64,000 nt of DNA from positions 10,416,001 through 10,480,000 of the forward strand of contig CM073558.1 in the NCBI GenBank assembly GCA_037074615.1, written 5' to 3'. A program made the translations under genes and the position numbers. Source of the stretch: Leucaena leucocephala (lineage: Eukaryota > Streptophyta > Magnoliopsida > Fabales > Fabaceae). The notes under the pieces are model-generated. The model was not told the DNA's origin. It saw only the letters and a list, made by a program, of their open reading frames with translations, and did not search any database. Positions 39,277-51,079 of the stretch are shown in pieces (position 1 is the first letter of the stretch; each line of letters begins with the position of its first letter).

Positions 39277-39389
39277 ATATTCCTCTGATGAGAGGACAAA
39301 TTATGGTTAAGGAAGCTGAGTACTAATACTAGATTACAAGTATACCAGATATTATTCCTTTTCCACTAGAATTTGAGGATAGATTTGAT

Positions 39390-39840
39390 ATGAGTAACAT
39401 ACAACAATCCCTTAATCCAGAGATCCAATCACAGTTTATGACAAGCCCTTCATATTCTTGTAGTCTAGGAATATATGACTGTACAGATAAAGATCAGTGT
39501 GATACTCCTGGTCCTAGTCAACCCCAGCCTTCTTTGTTAAAGGCAGATAATGTTGACTATATCAGTCTCAAGAAAGATGTGAAGAGTGAATTACTCAGTC
39601 TAGGTCAAGGGATGGATAGAAGTAGAGATCAAGAGCAATTATTTTATCTGTATTTTCTCAATATTGTAGCAGGGATGATAAATAGATATATAATAGAGGG
39701 CATTGACCTTAATTACATTTATACTCTAGAAGATTAACACGTAGAGCTAAGTGAGTTTTTTGCAAGTGATCTGCCAACTGATATAAAGAGGTGGCATTTC
39801 TATATGCAAAAGTACTTGCAATTCACCGTCCCCTAGAAAG
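39390..39840 (+). pseudogene. Unidentified ORF (115 codons) with in-frame continuation
   Basis: It opens MSNIQQSLNPEIQSQFMTSP and contains TPGPSQPQPSLLKADNVDY and RSRDQEQLFYLYFLNIV. It stops after YIYTLED and then continues in frame with ELSEFFASDLPTDIKRW and FYMQKYLQFTVP before another stop. The composition is protein-like. I recognise no gag, pol or host family. It belongs to the old sequence that the Athila-like element split at 40999. Confidence 0.4.
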
Positions 39841-40212
39841 AATATAAAAGAGATTAGGGGTATTGTAAATATGTAAATAGCATAAAGTAAAGTAATTATA
39901 TAGATGTATAATAGTTACGATGTACCCCAAATATGTAGTTGACATGCATGTAATGTATTTACAAATGTTATGATGACATGAAATATGAGTTTTGACATGA
40001 TATAATGAAATGATAGTTGGTTGAATATCTATGTAAACATGTTTCCTATTTAATTTGTTCATGGTGGATAGATATGGATGAGTTTTAATGGACTCAAGTT
40101 CTTCAAAGTCAAGACCAAGAATTGGTAATTGCTAGAGTAGAGATTGAACAAAGAACATTAGGAGATAATATTTAGAGAAAGCTATGTCCAAGTCACAATA
40201 TGTAGATATTTT

Positions 40213-40545
40213 GGTCGTGACTTGTAGTCACAGAGAAGTAAAGTTACGACGAGTTAAGACATAGGTCGCGACAAAGATTTACATATGTGTTTCGATCGTG
40301 ATGAGTAAAGACCATTAGTCATGATGGGAAGTTCTAAAACTATCAGTTAGCAATGAGTCATGTCATAGGAAGCGACTAATGTGCACAGAGCAATTTAGGT
40401 CGTGACGTGAGAAGAATTTTAGACCTTTGAAGGGCACAAAGATGTCAAGTCATGACGATTAGATTGAGATGGTTGTGACTAAAGTTCACAAAGGATATGA
40501 GTCGTGACTAGCTAGTACTCAGGTCACGACTAGAATGCACATTGA
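40213..40545. repeat. GTCGCGAC-type motif array (older sequence)
   Basis: At least nine variants of GTCGTGAC/GTCACGAC/GTCGCGAC occur, for example 40213-40221, 40501-40508 and 40523-40530, at 20-60 bp spacing. It lies outside the Athila-like element at 41004-60215. 40546-40998 has no supported feature. Confidence 0.7.
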
Positions 40546-41567
40546 CTTGATAATGAGAATGAAGATGCCGACCTCACTGAAGTTTATCAGTTAGAGGTTT
40601 AGCACAGCATGCAGGCAAGCCAAATAATATAAGGTACCGAGTTACAAAAGATCGATTTAAGAAGAGGTTTAGAAGTATATCCTTAGTATGATTACTAGGA
40701 GTTAATCTATGTTACAAAAGACTTTGTTCAGCTAGTCTTTACTAAATGAAATAATTAGAAGTTAGAATGATACTTTCCTAGAAATGAGCCTAATATATGG
40801 CTTAAGGTTGGAGACATGATAGTTGATAGATAGAGGCTAATCTTCCTAAAATAGAGGGATCCTATCGCGAAAAAATAGTAACCTAGCATACCTGGATGGA
40901 GCACCCCAGGGAGCAAATGTAATAGTACTACATGATGAATGAAATCCATGTGACATAAGTTAGTCAGCATTAAGAGAAAGACCAGCCAGGAACCGCAGTC
41001 TGGTGATAAACTCATATTTGTAGTGATTTTTAGTGTGTTTAAAGTGAGTTTATTATTTATTTTATCCTTATTTATCAATATATTGAGCAATTATGAAATA
41101 AATAATATTCAGAATAGTTGAGAATCAATTGATATCAATTTAGTGTTTAAAGTGAACAAATAATCTATTTATTATAATTTTCTATCATAGATCAATAGAT
41201 TAAGGGAGAATAACAGCTGGACTTAAGGAGTTGATGACATATGACAACACATGGGCTAAATCTAGGAATTGAGGAAAAAATAGCAAGTGAGAGCTCATGC
41301 ATATGCTGAAGTACTGTTCACGCACACAACACTGTTCACACACACACATTGCACAGGATCACACACATGCTTGATCTGAACAGAATCACATATTTCAGCA
41401 GCACCTCATGTACTCCACACATCATTCACACCATTTCAGCTACCCTTCACATCCTTCCACACCTATATATACACACCATTCTAGATTATAGAGTGAAGCT
41501 AGATACTCTATTCCATTCTCCATTCAGACATTCCAATTCAAATCTTCATCTCTACCTTCATTACATT

Positions 41568-44500
41568 TGTCATATCCTAATTTTTCTCTATCTTTATAAT
41601 ACTGATAGTGGAAAGAGGTTTGGAAAGGATTGTGACTATAATTAGAAGGAATAATAAAGGTCAAATGGATTTTGAAGGAAGATAGGGACTAAAATGAAAA
41701 GTTCAAAAGATCAAGGACCTAAACAAAAATTAGAAAATGTTGAAGGCCAAAAGTGAAAGTAGAAACAAAAGTTGGGCCAAAAGGTGTAATTACCAAAAGT
41801 GTAGGGACCTAAATGCAATTAACCAAAAGTTTAGGGACCTAAATATAATTAAGCAAAAGTTTAGGGATCTAAATGTAATTATGAGAAAGTTGAGCCAGAA
41901 AAAGCCCAAAAATATCCAAAATAATATTAGTCCCAAATTTTACCAGTAGATAGACAAAATTATTCTGATCAGTTTAACACAACATAGAATATTGATTTGA
42001 GGTCCCGATTAACTGATATAAATTTCTGAAGTGAGGAAGAATTATTACAGTATTTTTTAGACCTCAGAATCAGATGAAACCTTACAGTAAATTCTTAGAT
42101 TTAATATTAAAATTTATAAAATTGACAGAGTTAGAAAAGGAATCCTGTAGAATTCTTACGGGATTTTATAGTGGAATAAAATACGCGATAAATAGGGTCA
42201 GAAGAGATTTCTTGGGATTTATGCCATAATGGTAATTGACCAATACCAAGGCCCAAATGGCGTCCCAATAGATCCAATAAGGTGGTGAGACAGTTAAGTA
42301 GGCCAGAGTCTAAAGCAACCCAGGAAAAATGTGAAATTACAAGAATACCCCTAGGTGGTCAGACTGTACCAGAGATGGATGGAGGGTATTTTGGTCATTC
42401 TAGACAAGCCAAAACATGTAAGATAGTATAAATATGATTAGTTAAAGCCAGTATGCTCTGTAGTGCAGTATAAAGAGGTGTGAAATGATATTTTTGCCCT
42501 TAAGGTTAATATAGTGCAAGATAGTGGACCAAGGGCATTTTAGTCATTTTCCAAGGGATATGTAATTAAGTTTTAGCCTAGTCCAAGAATGTCAATGGTA
42601 GGAAGAATCCGGATACTATATTTAAGGTTATACATCATATTATGGAATCTCAGAAAAATTAGATTGAGAAAATAGTATGGTTTTTGAGGAATCGGACTGA
42701 GCTGGTATCGGATTGGACTAGAATTTTTCCAGAAGCTTCCCCCATTGGAATTTTACCATCTAGCCCTATGAGTTGTCCCTTGGTGATGTCATGGATGATG
42801 TCATAATTCTCTTTTTGAAAAAGTTAAATTTAAGATTAAATGTGAGACATTAGATCAAATAGTGCACAAACTAATCTTGGCCATTGATTTTCAATGAGAT
42901 TTTTTTATAAATACCCCCTCAAATCTGATTCAAAACCGTGGAGCATGAACCCTTTGGGAAACTCTTGCAAAATGAACAGTCAAGCCAAGACAAAGAATAT
43001 TCAAGGTACCAAAGTTCAAGCAAGCTAGAGTTTAAAGGTAAGCAATCTATCCTATCTTATTTTCCTTTGATTTAGGAGTTTAAAGTTCAAGCAAGCTAGT
43101 GCATGAACCCTTTGATTTGGTAAACAATATATCCTAGTTTAAAGGTAAGGTGTTGTGCTGTCCAAAAACCTTAGATGAAAGGAGAAAGAAGAAATTAAGG
43201 TTAGAGATATGTGATTGAAACTTAAACAAGCTAGTTAAGTGATTGGTTGTTGAATCAAGTTGATATTCTTGACTTTGCCATGATTGAAACATTTCAGTTT
43301 GCACTTTTTATGATGGAAGGAAATGGAATTTAAATGATTTAAGGCTTCCATTTATATGATGATTTTGTGTAGGATTGGCTAGGTTTTGAACCTTGGAAGC
43401 ATTGGAATTTCAAGTTGTAATTTTTGAGATTCTTCTCTATAATGTTCACTATCATGAACAGTAATTAGAATTTCATGATTTTGATGCTTCCAATGGTTTT
43501 AAAATGAAAAGTTGTGTGGGATAAAGTGGAGAAACAAGTATGGGAATCATTAGAATCAAAATGAGAATTTTTGAAAGAAAAGAGGGTGTTACGTAATTAT
43601 GTATAGAACAATGCATAGGGGATGGAATTTCATGATTCTAAGCTCATAAGTGGATTCAAAAGATGAAATTGTGTATGGTCAAATCAAGATATCAATTGGT
43701 TCAAATGCTAAGTTAATTAATGAATACTAGAAAAAGTTATGTTAGTAAAGAGTTAAGAATTTATCAAGGATAGTTTTGAACATTATTGGAGTTCTTGGTC
43801 TTAATGAATTATGTGATGAATATGAATGTGTTTAGGACCTTGAAACATCCAAGAAGATGTTGGGAAGTGATTGACCAAAAGACTTCATGGTTGGAAAGCT
43901 AGGGAGTAAGTGCAAAAGATCAAGAGAAAAGTTTAAGTAAAAGGTAGTAACTTACCTCTTTCTGTGCTTGATGTGGTATGCATATGTGTTGACATGTATA
44001 TGATATTTGAATGATGTTGTGAAATTAAAGAAAGTTTAATAAAATTACATATCGTGCATTAGCATCCATCTTGCATATTTAAGTGATAATGTTTGATACT
44101 AAGATTCCCTAGAATCTCACCCTTCCATAACCAACCAATTTAGGTCAAACATGAAGGAAAATGAATGCATGGAGAAGAGCTAAAGCATAGAAGAAGGAAA
44201 GTGAAGTATTTATGATTCCAGCATATGCTATATATTTTCCAAGTATGTAAATGCCATGTAAAGTGTCTATTTATGTGATGAAATTGTATGAAATAATTAT
44301 GGGATATGTACATAATGTATATGAATGCATGAAAGGCAAAAAAGATGGTTTATGGATGCTGGAATAATTAATAAAAGTGAAAGAAATGAAACTGAAATGG
44401 TAAAAACGTAGGTCCTGAAGTAGTTTTGTTGTGGCTTCAGTTTGACCTAGCAAATGAATGAATTAATCTACAAAATTTTATGAACAAGTAGTACACATCC

Positions 44501-44903
44501 AGATCTGTAAATTCATAGGTAATACGCTTCATTTGGATGTGTCTATCAAGAGAAATAAATTTCCAAAGTTAAGAGACAGAATCTGAAATTTTCAGAATTT
44601 GTCGTATGAACAGTAAAAAGTAATGATTTAACTGTATCAATTGGCAAGGTAAATGTTAAGATTTATATTTTTCCCTTAAAGAGCTATGAAATATATTCAA
44701 TTATAAATTTGGATGACCTCCATACAACTTTTCTACAATTAGTTATGAATTTTTAAATTTGGACTGTAAATCTAGAATTCACCAAATAAAGAGTACCTGA
44801 GAAGTAAGTTTTAAAATTTTAATTTTTGGGCTAATGTAATGCTTCCACTAATCAAATATGCTTCCGAATATGTACTATAAGGTGGTAAAAGTAGGATGTT
44901 TCA
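41568..44903 (+). mobile_element. TGTCATATCC-family element, 3336 bp, in the Athila-like 5' LTR
   Basis: Ends are TGTCATATCC and GGATGTTTCA. The flanks are acatt (41563-41567) and atact (44904-44908). The uninterrupted 3' LTR has acact at this point, so each flank differs from it by one C-to-T change. It contains paired boxes at 42784-42804, TATA near 42905, donor AAAG/GTAAGC at 43037/43038 and hairpin sequence at 44100-44119. Confidence 0.9.
42784..42804 (+). promoter_or_regulatory. as-1/ocs-like paired bZIP boxes
   Basis: Identical over all 21 bases to the pair at 19934-19954, although the surrounding sequence differs at many positions. That supports selection or recent common origin of this segment. 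Confidence 0.5.
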
Positions 44904-45764
44904 ATACTCACCCCATTCTTTCCATTCACACCATCTTGTTCTCCATTTCTATTCTGCACTTTTCTCTGTTCTTTTCAATAGAACCAGAGGAAAGTTCTAT
45001 AGTTCATCTTCATCTTCTTCTATCATTTTCACCATGACTGCTACTGCATTTTCTGTTCCTACTGATGTTCATCTAGCAATGCAAGGCTAAGCTGTTGTGC
45101 TCTCTTGGAGATGATGCAGGACTAGAATCTTTGAGCTGAATAGGGAGTTCATTGTGTTTTTAATTTAGAGTTAATTGTATTGAGTTGGTGTAGTTAATTT
45201 TGTAATTAATGATGCAATTAGTGTAGTAGAGGACAAATAAGTAGGGAACCGAGTTAGATTTCTTATTTCTATATAACTATCCTTTGAATGATTTGCATCT
45301 TTGATCGAGTTGAAAATAGTAGTGATTAATTAAAGTGATTATGTTTAATTCATATTCTACTATCTATGAGTTGAATGATTCTTAATCTCTTTTAACGTCT
45401 GCGAATTGTAGCTTTAATTGAGATTTAGCTAGCAAGTTGTTAGCTAACATATTCTAATTCAACTGATCTAATCCTCATATTCTTTGGATAATGAAGGTAA
45501 GGTAATCTCCAAGGGAACACACTTGTCATTCATTCATTTCATCATCATAAACACTAAAAACATAAACAATAGCATAGAATTTACTTTCAGTAGTTAGATT
45601 GAAACTCATCAAACACCATCTCTTTAACTTGTTGAATTGTGGCTCATTAGATTAATTAGGAACTTCTACATCCATTTAGGCTCCTTGTGAATCGACCTAG
45701 GTTAGCCTCCACTTACTATTGGTTAGCTTAATTTTATTTGATAATAAAATAACAGTTATCAAAA

Positions 45765-45782
45765 TGGCGTTGCTGCCGAGGA
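45765..45782 (+). other. Primer-binding site, tRNA-Asp type, decayed
   Basis: TGGCGTTGCTGCCGAGGA differs at four transition sites from the Athila/Tat consensus TGGCGCCGTTGCCGGGGA, which is present unchanged at 62083-62100. It starts three bases after the LTR end. Confidence 0.85.
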
Positions 45783-45885
45783 ACCTTACTTGTTAAGGTT
45801 TCCTAAGTAATCTCCTGGGCTTAAAATCATAAAAAGTATATAGGTGTTTCAGTTTTTTCTGCATATTCAATGTTTTGTCTTGTTG

Positions 45886-46132
45886 GGTCGCGACCAATTT
45901 CCTTTTTCGTTGTGACCATAATACTTAAAATTGATTTTTGAGCGTATATGAACTTTAGTCGTGACCAGAAGCACATTTGGTAGCAACAAAAAATTTGTTT
46001 TCAAGTCATTTTGCTTTCTATTATTTTTAGTCGTGACCTGACTGCTTTTTGGTCGCAACCAAAAATATTTTTCATCCAATTTTATTCTCTATGATCTCTA
46101 GTCGTAACTAGTTTGGCACTTGGTCACAACCA
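45886..46132. repeat. GTCGCGAC-type motif array in the Athila-like leader
   Basis: The intact palindrome GGTCGCGACC is at 45886-45895. Further on, pairs such as AGTCGTGACC followed 12 nt later by GGTCGCAACC repeat with the linker 'aaaaatatttttcatccaatttt', giving a degenerate unit of about 85 bp. Confidence 0.75.
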
Positions 46133-46353
46133 AAAATCATCATTTTTGAAAATTACACTTTAATCCCATAACTTTTCATAATTACACTTAATGGCCCAAA
46201 ACTTATATCTACTTGCATTTTTGGCGAACTTAGTCCTTCTCTTTCTTCAACATGACCATTATACCCCTAGGGACTTTCACTAGTTACAATTTAGTCCCTG
46301 AACTTTCTCTTACTTGAAGTTTAGTCCCTGAACATCATATGTATACTTCTAGT

Positions 46354-49300
46354 TGTAACATCCTTACTTTTATACATCATAGGGACTATTCAGTAGCATT
46401 TAGCACCACTTACAAGACCTTGGAAGTCTATTAGCCAAATCTGGAATTTTACTCTTTCTCGGGTTACTGTTCATGTGGTATTCCAGATTACGCAATGAAC
46501 TTCGAAAAATCATAATTAATTCTAGAAAACTCAAAATGAAGTGGTTCAAAAAGATACATGAAGATAACATCTTGAAATTTAAGGGAAAAATAATTTCCAG
46601 ACCAAATGATTAGCCAATTGATATAGTTTATTCGTTGAATTTACTGTTCATTTGGTCAAAAACTCTGGAAACAGTTTCTGGTCCCTTATTTTGGAAATTC
46701 ATTTCTCTTGATATACACATCCAAATGAAACGTTCTACCTATGCACTTAAAGATCTGGATGTGTACTACATGCTCATAAAATTTCTTGAAATAATTCCTT
46801 CATTTACTAGGTCAGACTGAAGCAACCACAAAACTGCTTCAGGACCTAGTTTTTTACCATTTCAGTTTCCTTTCTTTCACTTTCCATAATTGTTCCAGCA
46901 TACATAAATCATCTCTTTTGCTTTTTCTGAATTTATATACATCATGGGGTTATACAATAAGCTTTCATACAATCTCATTATCATATCCTAATTTTTCCCT
47001 ATCTGTATGAAAAAGGTTTAGAAAGGATTATGACGAAGATAAGAAGGAATGATAAAGGTTAGATAAGTCTTAAAGAAAGAGAAGGACCTAAATGCAAATT
47101 GGAAAAGCTTAAAGGCCAAAAGTTAAAGTAGAAATAAATGTTGGGCCAAAAGTGATAATTTTCAAAAGTTTAGGGACCTAAATGTAATTAAGCAAAAAGT
47201 CAGGGACCCAAATATAATTATGGAAAAGTTGAGCCAAAACAGACCAAAAATGCCCAGAATCAGATTAGACTCAAATTTTACCAGTAGATAGACAAAGTTA
47301 TTCTGGTCAGTTTAAGGAGTCACAAAATTTTGATTTGAGGTCCCGATTAATTGATATAAATTCCTGAAGTCAGCAGGAATTATTGTAGTATTTTTCATAT
47401 CTCAGAATCAGATGAAACTTTACTATAAATTCTTATATTTAATATATGAATTTATCAAACTGGCAGAGTCAGAAAAGAAATCGTGTAGAATTCTTACGGG
47501 ATTTTATGATAAAATATAATACCCGATAAATAGGATCGGGAGAAGTGTCTTGGGATTTATGCCATAAAGGACATAAAGGCAATGAGCCCAAACCAAGGCC
47601 CAAATGGCGCCATAGTAGGCCCAATGTGATGACTAGATAGTTAAGTGGGCCAGAGTACAGAGCAGTCCAGGATAAGTGTGAAATTACGAAAATGCCCTGG
47701 ATGCACAGATTGTACCAGAGATGGATGAAGGGCATTTTGGTCACCTGGGATAGGCTAAAAATGTGGCACATAGTATAAATATGATTAGTTGAGCCAATAT
47801 ATGCCCCGAGGCAGTACAAAGAGGGGTGAAATGACAATTATGCCCTTAGGGTCAATATAGTGCAAGAAAGGACACTAAGGGTATTTTGGTCATTTCCCAA
47901 GGGATCTGTAATTAAGTTGTGGCCAGTACAAGTATTTCAATGGTGTGGGAAGCCTAGACATTGATTTCTAGGATAGAATATATATCCTGGTATATTATAA
48001 AAAATTAGGAACAGAAAACAGTCCGGTTGTTGTGAAACTGCACCGATCGGTACTAGATTGGACTGGAATTTCTCCATAAGGTTCCTTACCCTATGAGCAT
48101 GCCACCTAACCCCATGAGCTTATGGTTTGGCTGCAGAATGGAGGGGTATTAATAGCCAAAATCCAAGAAAAATCAATGGCTAAGATTGATTTGGTTACTA
48201 TTTGATCTAAAGGCTCACATTTAATATTAGATTTTACTTTTTAATAAAAGAATAATTATGACATCATGTGGGACAGCTCAAGGGACACCTCAAGGGGTTA
48301 TGTGGCATGCTCACCATGCCAGTAAGCTTCTGGAAAAATTCCAATCCAATCCGGTACCGATCGGAGCAGTTTCACAACAACCGGACTATTTTCTGTTCTG
48401 AATTTTTCTATAAAATACCAGGATATGTATTCTGTCTTGGAAATCAATGTCTAGGCTTATCATAGCCTTGACATGGTTATACTGAGTATTTATCTGCCAT
48501 CCATTCCTTGGGAAATGACCAAAATACCCTTGGTATCCTTTCTTATACTATATTGACCGTAAGGGCATAATCATCATTTTATCCCTCTTTATACTGCCTC
48601 AGAGTGTATCTGGGCTCAACTAATCATATTTATACCATGTACCACGTTTTTAGCTTGTCCCAAGTTACCAAAATGCCCTTCATCCATCACTAGTATAATC
48701 TGGGCATCTAGGGGCATTTTCGTAATTTCGCACTTTTTCTAGACACTAGCCCCTTCTACTGATGGACTGGTACCCTGGGTTTTGGGCCCTTCTTGGCATC
48801 ATCATGGGCCTATATGTGTGGTCATCTAGTCTCATTTTATCTAGGCTTACATACCGATAAGTTCCATTATCGGATCACGGGTGTTATCAAACTCCTGTCA
48901 AAATTCATTAATTTGTAAATAACTTTTTATACAGAACTTCTTCCAGAGTTCTGTCAGATTCATAACATCTGATACTGTAGGGCACACTTTCCTGTAATTC
49001 CCCCACATATATCTGATGTTCATAGAATCTGATAAAAATTCAGATAACTTTTAGATTATTAGATAATTTTTTACTGTTTGGAGCCCTAATAAAATTTCGG
49101 TATCATGCCAGATTACCCAGCATGACTTCCTCTATTTACTAATGGAATGTGGGACTGAAATACTTACAGGCAGTTCTAAGCCTTTTCTGGCTGAACTTTT
49201 CCATAATTATATTTATGTCCCTGACTTTTTGCTTAATTACATTTAGGTCCCTAAACTTTTGAAAATTATCACTTTTGGCCTAACATTTATTTCTACTTTA

Positions 49301-49457
49301 ACTGTTGCCTTTAACCTTTTCCAATTTGCGTTTAGGTCCTTCTCTTTCTTTAAGACTTATCTAACCTTTATTATCTCGTTTGATCTTCGTCATAATCCTT
49401 TCTAAGCCTCTTTCCACTATCAGTACTATACAGATAGGAAAAATTTAGGATATGACA
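46354..49457 (-). mobile_element. TGTCATATCC-family element with an internal inverted duplication, TSD ctagt
   Basis: TGTAACATCC opens at 46354 and GGATATGACA closes at 49457, with ctagt at 46349-46353 and 49458-49462, so it is one insertion. 46354-46978 reads minus, 46979-48116 reads plus and restarts with the terminus TATCATATCC, and 48117-49457 reads minus again. The middle block therefore duplicates, in reverse, the element's own last 1.1 kb and replaces the normal interior. Confidence 0.85.
46979..49457. repeat. Large inverted repeat, arms about 1.1 kb
   Basis: The arm 46979-48116 and the arm about 48290-49457 are reverse complements with scattered mismatches, around a loop of about 170 bp holding 'ggtttggctgcagaatgg'. 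A transcript would form a long hairpin. Confidence 0.85.
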
Positions 49458-49544
49458 CTAGTACTTCTACTGCACAAGGCCTGGTAGCATACTTTTTTTC
49501 AGGCTACATACTGGGCTTCTATGTTTAAAAATCAGGATATGACA

Positions 49545-50991
49545 CAATGGGTTTGCTCATCCATGAAACCTATAGGTGCTGATATGGATGCTGTGTAAAG
49601 ACAAGTATTCCACTTCACACTTGAAGGAAAGGCAAAGGAATGGTTTTATATGATGCTACATCATACACCTCAAGCATTAGATTTTTGGAACAACTTGAGG
49701 ACTGCTTTCCTAGAGAGATACTTCCCTACTTCAAAGACAAGTGCATTTTGGGGGTTCGATCGATACCAATTATTATTTTACGTGAAATAAAATGAATGAA
49801 GGCTATGTGGCTCAGCTACATTGAGGAAGGAGATTTTTGCTGCAAAACAGTATGATCAAGAATCTTTCCATAAGTTTTGGGGAAGATTTCAAGAGCTACT
49901 AGCTAGACGTCTATACTACTAGATTCTAACTGAGCCTTTAGTGCAATATTTCCATTCAGGACTGCGCTATGCGTGCAGAAAGAATTTGGATGTAGCTGTA
50001 GAGGCTCCATTGATGATTTAACTCCAGATAAAGCAGGGAACCTGATTGAGAAAATAGAAAGCAATGACCAGCAGTATAGGGGATGTGATGCTAGGCAAGT
50101 GCATGAGGTTTCTGCAAGGCATTCTCAAAATTATAATTGTTTATCCTCTCAAGTTGCTGCCATGAATGCTCAGATTAACAACCTAGCTACTCAATTGGGC
50201 AATTCACATATTCAAAGCCCACACTCTCAAGCTCTTGTTGCTCCTAGTTGTCAACTTTGCTATTCTCCTATGCACATCATTGTCAATTACCCTACGCAAT
50301 GTGAAGATGTATCAGTTATCTATCAAAGAAAATAGAATCAGTACCCATAAAGGAATCCATACTCTAACACATATAATGAAGGATGTAGAGATCATCCTAA
50401 TTTCATATGGAGGGATGGAGGCGGAGATAGGAATTTTGGGCAGAATAGATTCACAATGATAAGCAAGTGGTTGAGTCTTCTAGAGTTGTCGAAGTACCTT
50501 CTACTACCAAGAACGATGGAATATCTGAGATAATGAAGAGTATTCCTATGATGAATTCAAATATAAACTCCATCAACATAAATTTTTACTCTAACTTCAA
50601 TGACTTGAGATCTACTGTGGAGAATAACCAAGCAACAGTAGAAGCCAAATTTGCTGTATTAGAGAGTAAAATGGAACAATGGGAGACAAAAGTAGCAAAC
50701 ATGAATGGCTATGTATCACAGCTAGCAAACTTAGTGAATGATGTCCAGGCCATAATTGGGGAAAATTTACCTTCAAACACAGTTGTTAACCCCAAATCTA
50801 TAAATGATATAAGCTTGAGAAGTGGGAAAATAGTAGGGAAAGCAGATACAATAGAGGATACAAAGGATAAGGACAAAATTGAGCAGCAAAACAAATATGG
50901 AGCTACAAAAGAGATTAGAGAAAAGTTTTCACCCATGCTCAAATTAGAAAGTAGCAAAGAGCAAAATATATTACAGCAGAATATTGAGTAA
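49545..50991 (+). pseudogene. Athila-like gag
   Basis: The retrotransposon gag core is clear at 49600-49720: FHFTLEGKAKEWFYMML, 'FWNNLRTAFLERYFP'. After an inserted or garbled stretch (49745-49820) it resumes with LRKEIFAAKQYDQESFHKFW and 'FQELLARR', then in another frame (49973-50335) GSIDDLTPDKAGNLIEKIE, a linker, and a decayed knuckle region (CQLC). 50467-50991 is an open 174-codon C-terminal part with predicted coiled coil (LRSTVENNQATVEAKFAVLE), then LPSNTVVNPK and ISLRSGK, the segment joining gag to protease in Athila. Frames change at least three times, so no intact Gag can be made. Confidence 0.85.
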
Positions 50992-51079
50992 ACTATATTA
51001 AAGGAAGTTGCCCAATTATCTGTTGTGTTGGAAACAGTGGCTACGTCCAGTAGTGTAAATTAGAAACCAAGCAGAAATT

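Larger units (their letters stand above)
41004..45761 (+). repeat. 5' LTR of the Athila-like element, 1417 bp once the insertion is removed
   Basis: It matches 56978-60215 along its length outside both nested copies. Net lengths are 1417 and 1420 bp. It begins TGATAAACTC and ends AACAGTTATCA. Short frames inside it, such as 41349-41645, are chance openings in an AC/AT-rich region. Confidence 0.9.
46143..49544 (-). mobile_element. Older family fragment in the Athila-like leader, itself interrupted
   Basis: 46143-46353 ('ttacacttaatggcccaaaac', 'gggactttcac', 'aatttagtccctgaac') and 49463-49544 ('caggctacatactgggcttct', ending GGATATGACA) match consecutive parts of the ends of the copies at 30752-34033 and 57893-59705. 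The element at 46354-49457 lies between them. Its own left terminus is lost. Confidence 0.75.

Noticed and set aside
41349..41645. 98-codon frame rich in His, Thr and Leu, and its twins at 57255-57673
   Set aside because: Chance openings in an AC-rich stretch of the Athila-like LTR; frames differ between the two LTRs.
45867..46079. 70-codon minus-strand frame
   Set aside because: It arises from the GTCGCGAC motif array in the Athila-like leader and has no domain.
47469..47837. 122-codon minus-strand frame
   Set aside because: Falls within the inverted block of the family copy at 46354-49457 and is not open in other copies.
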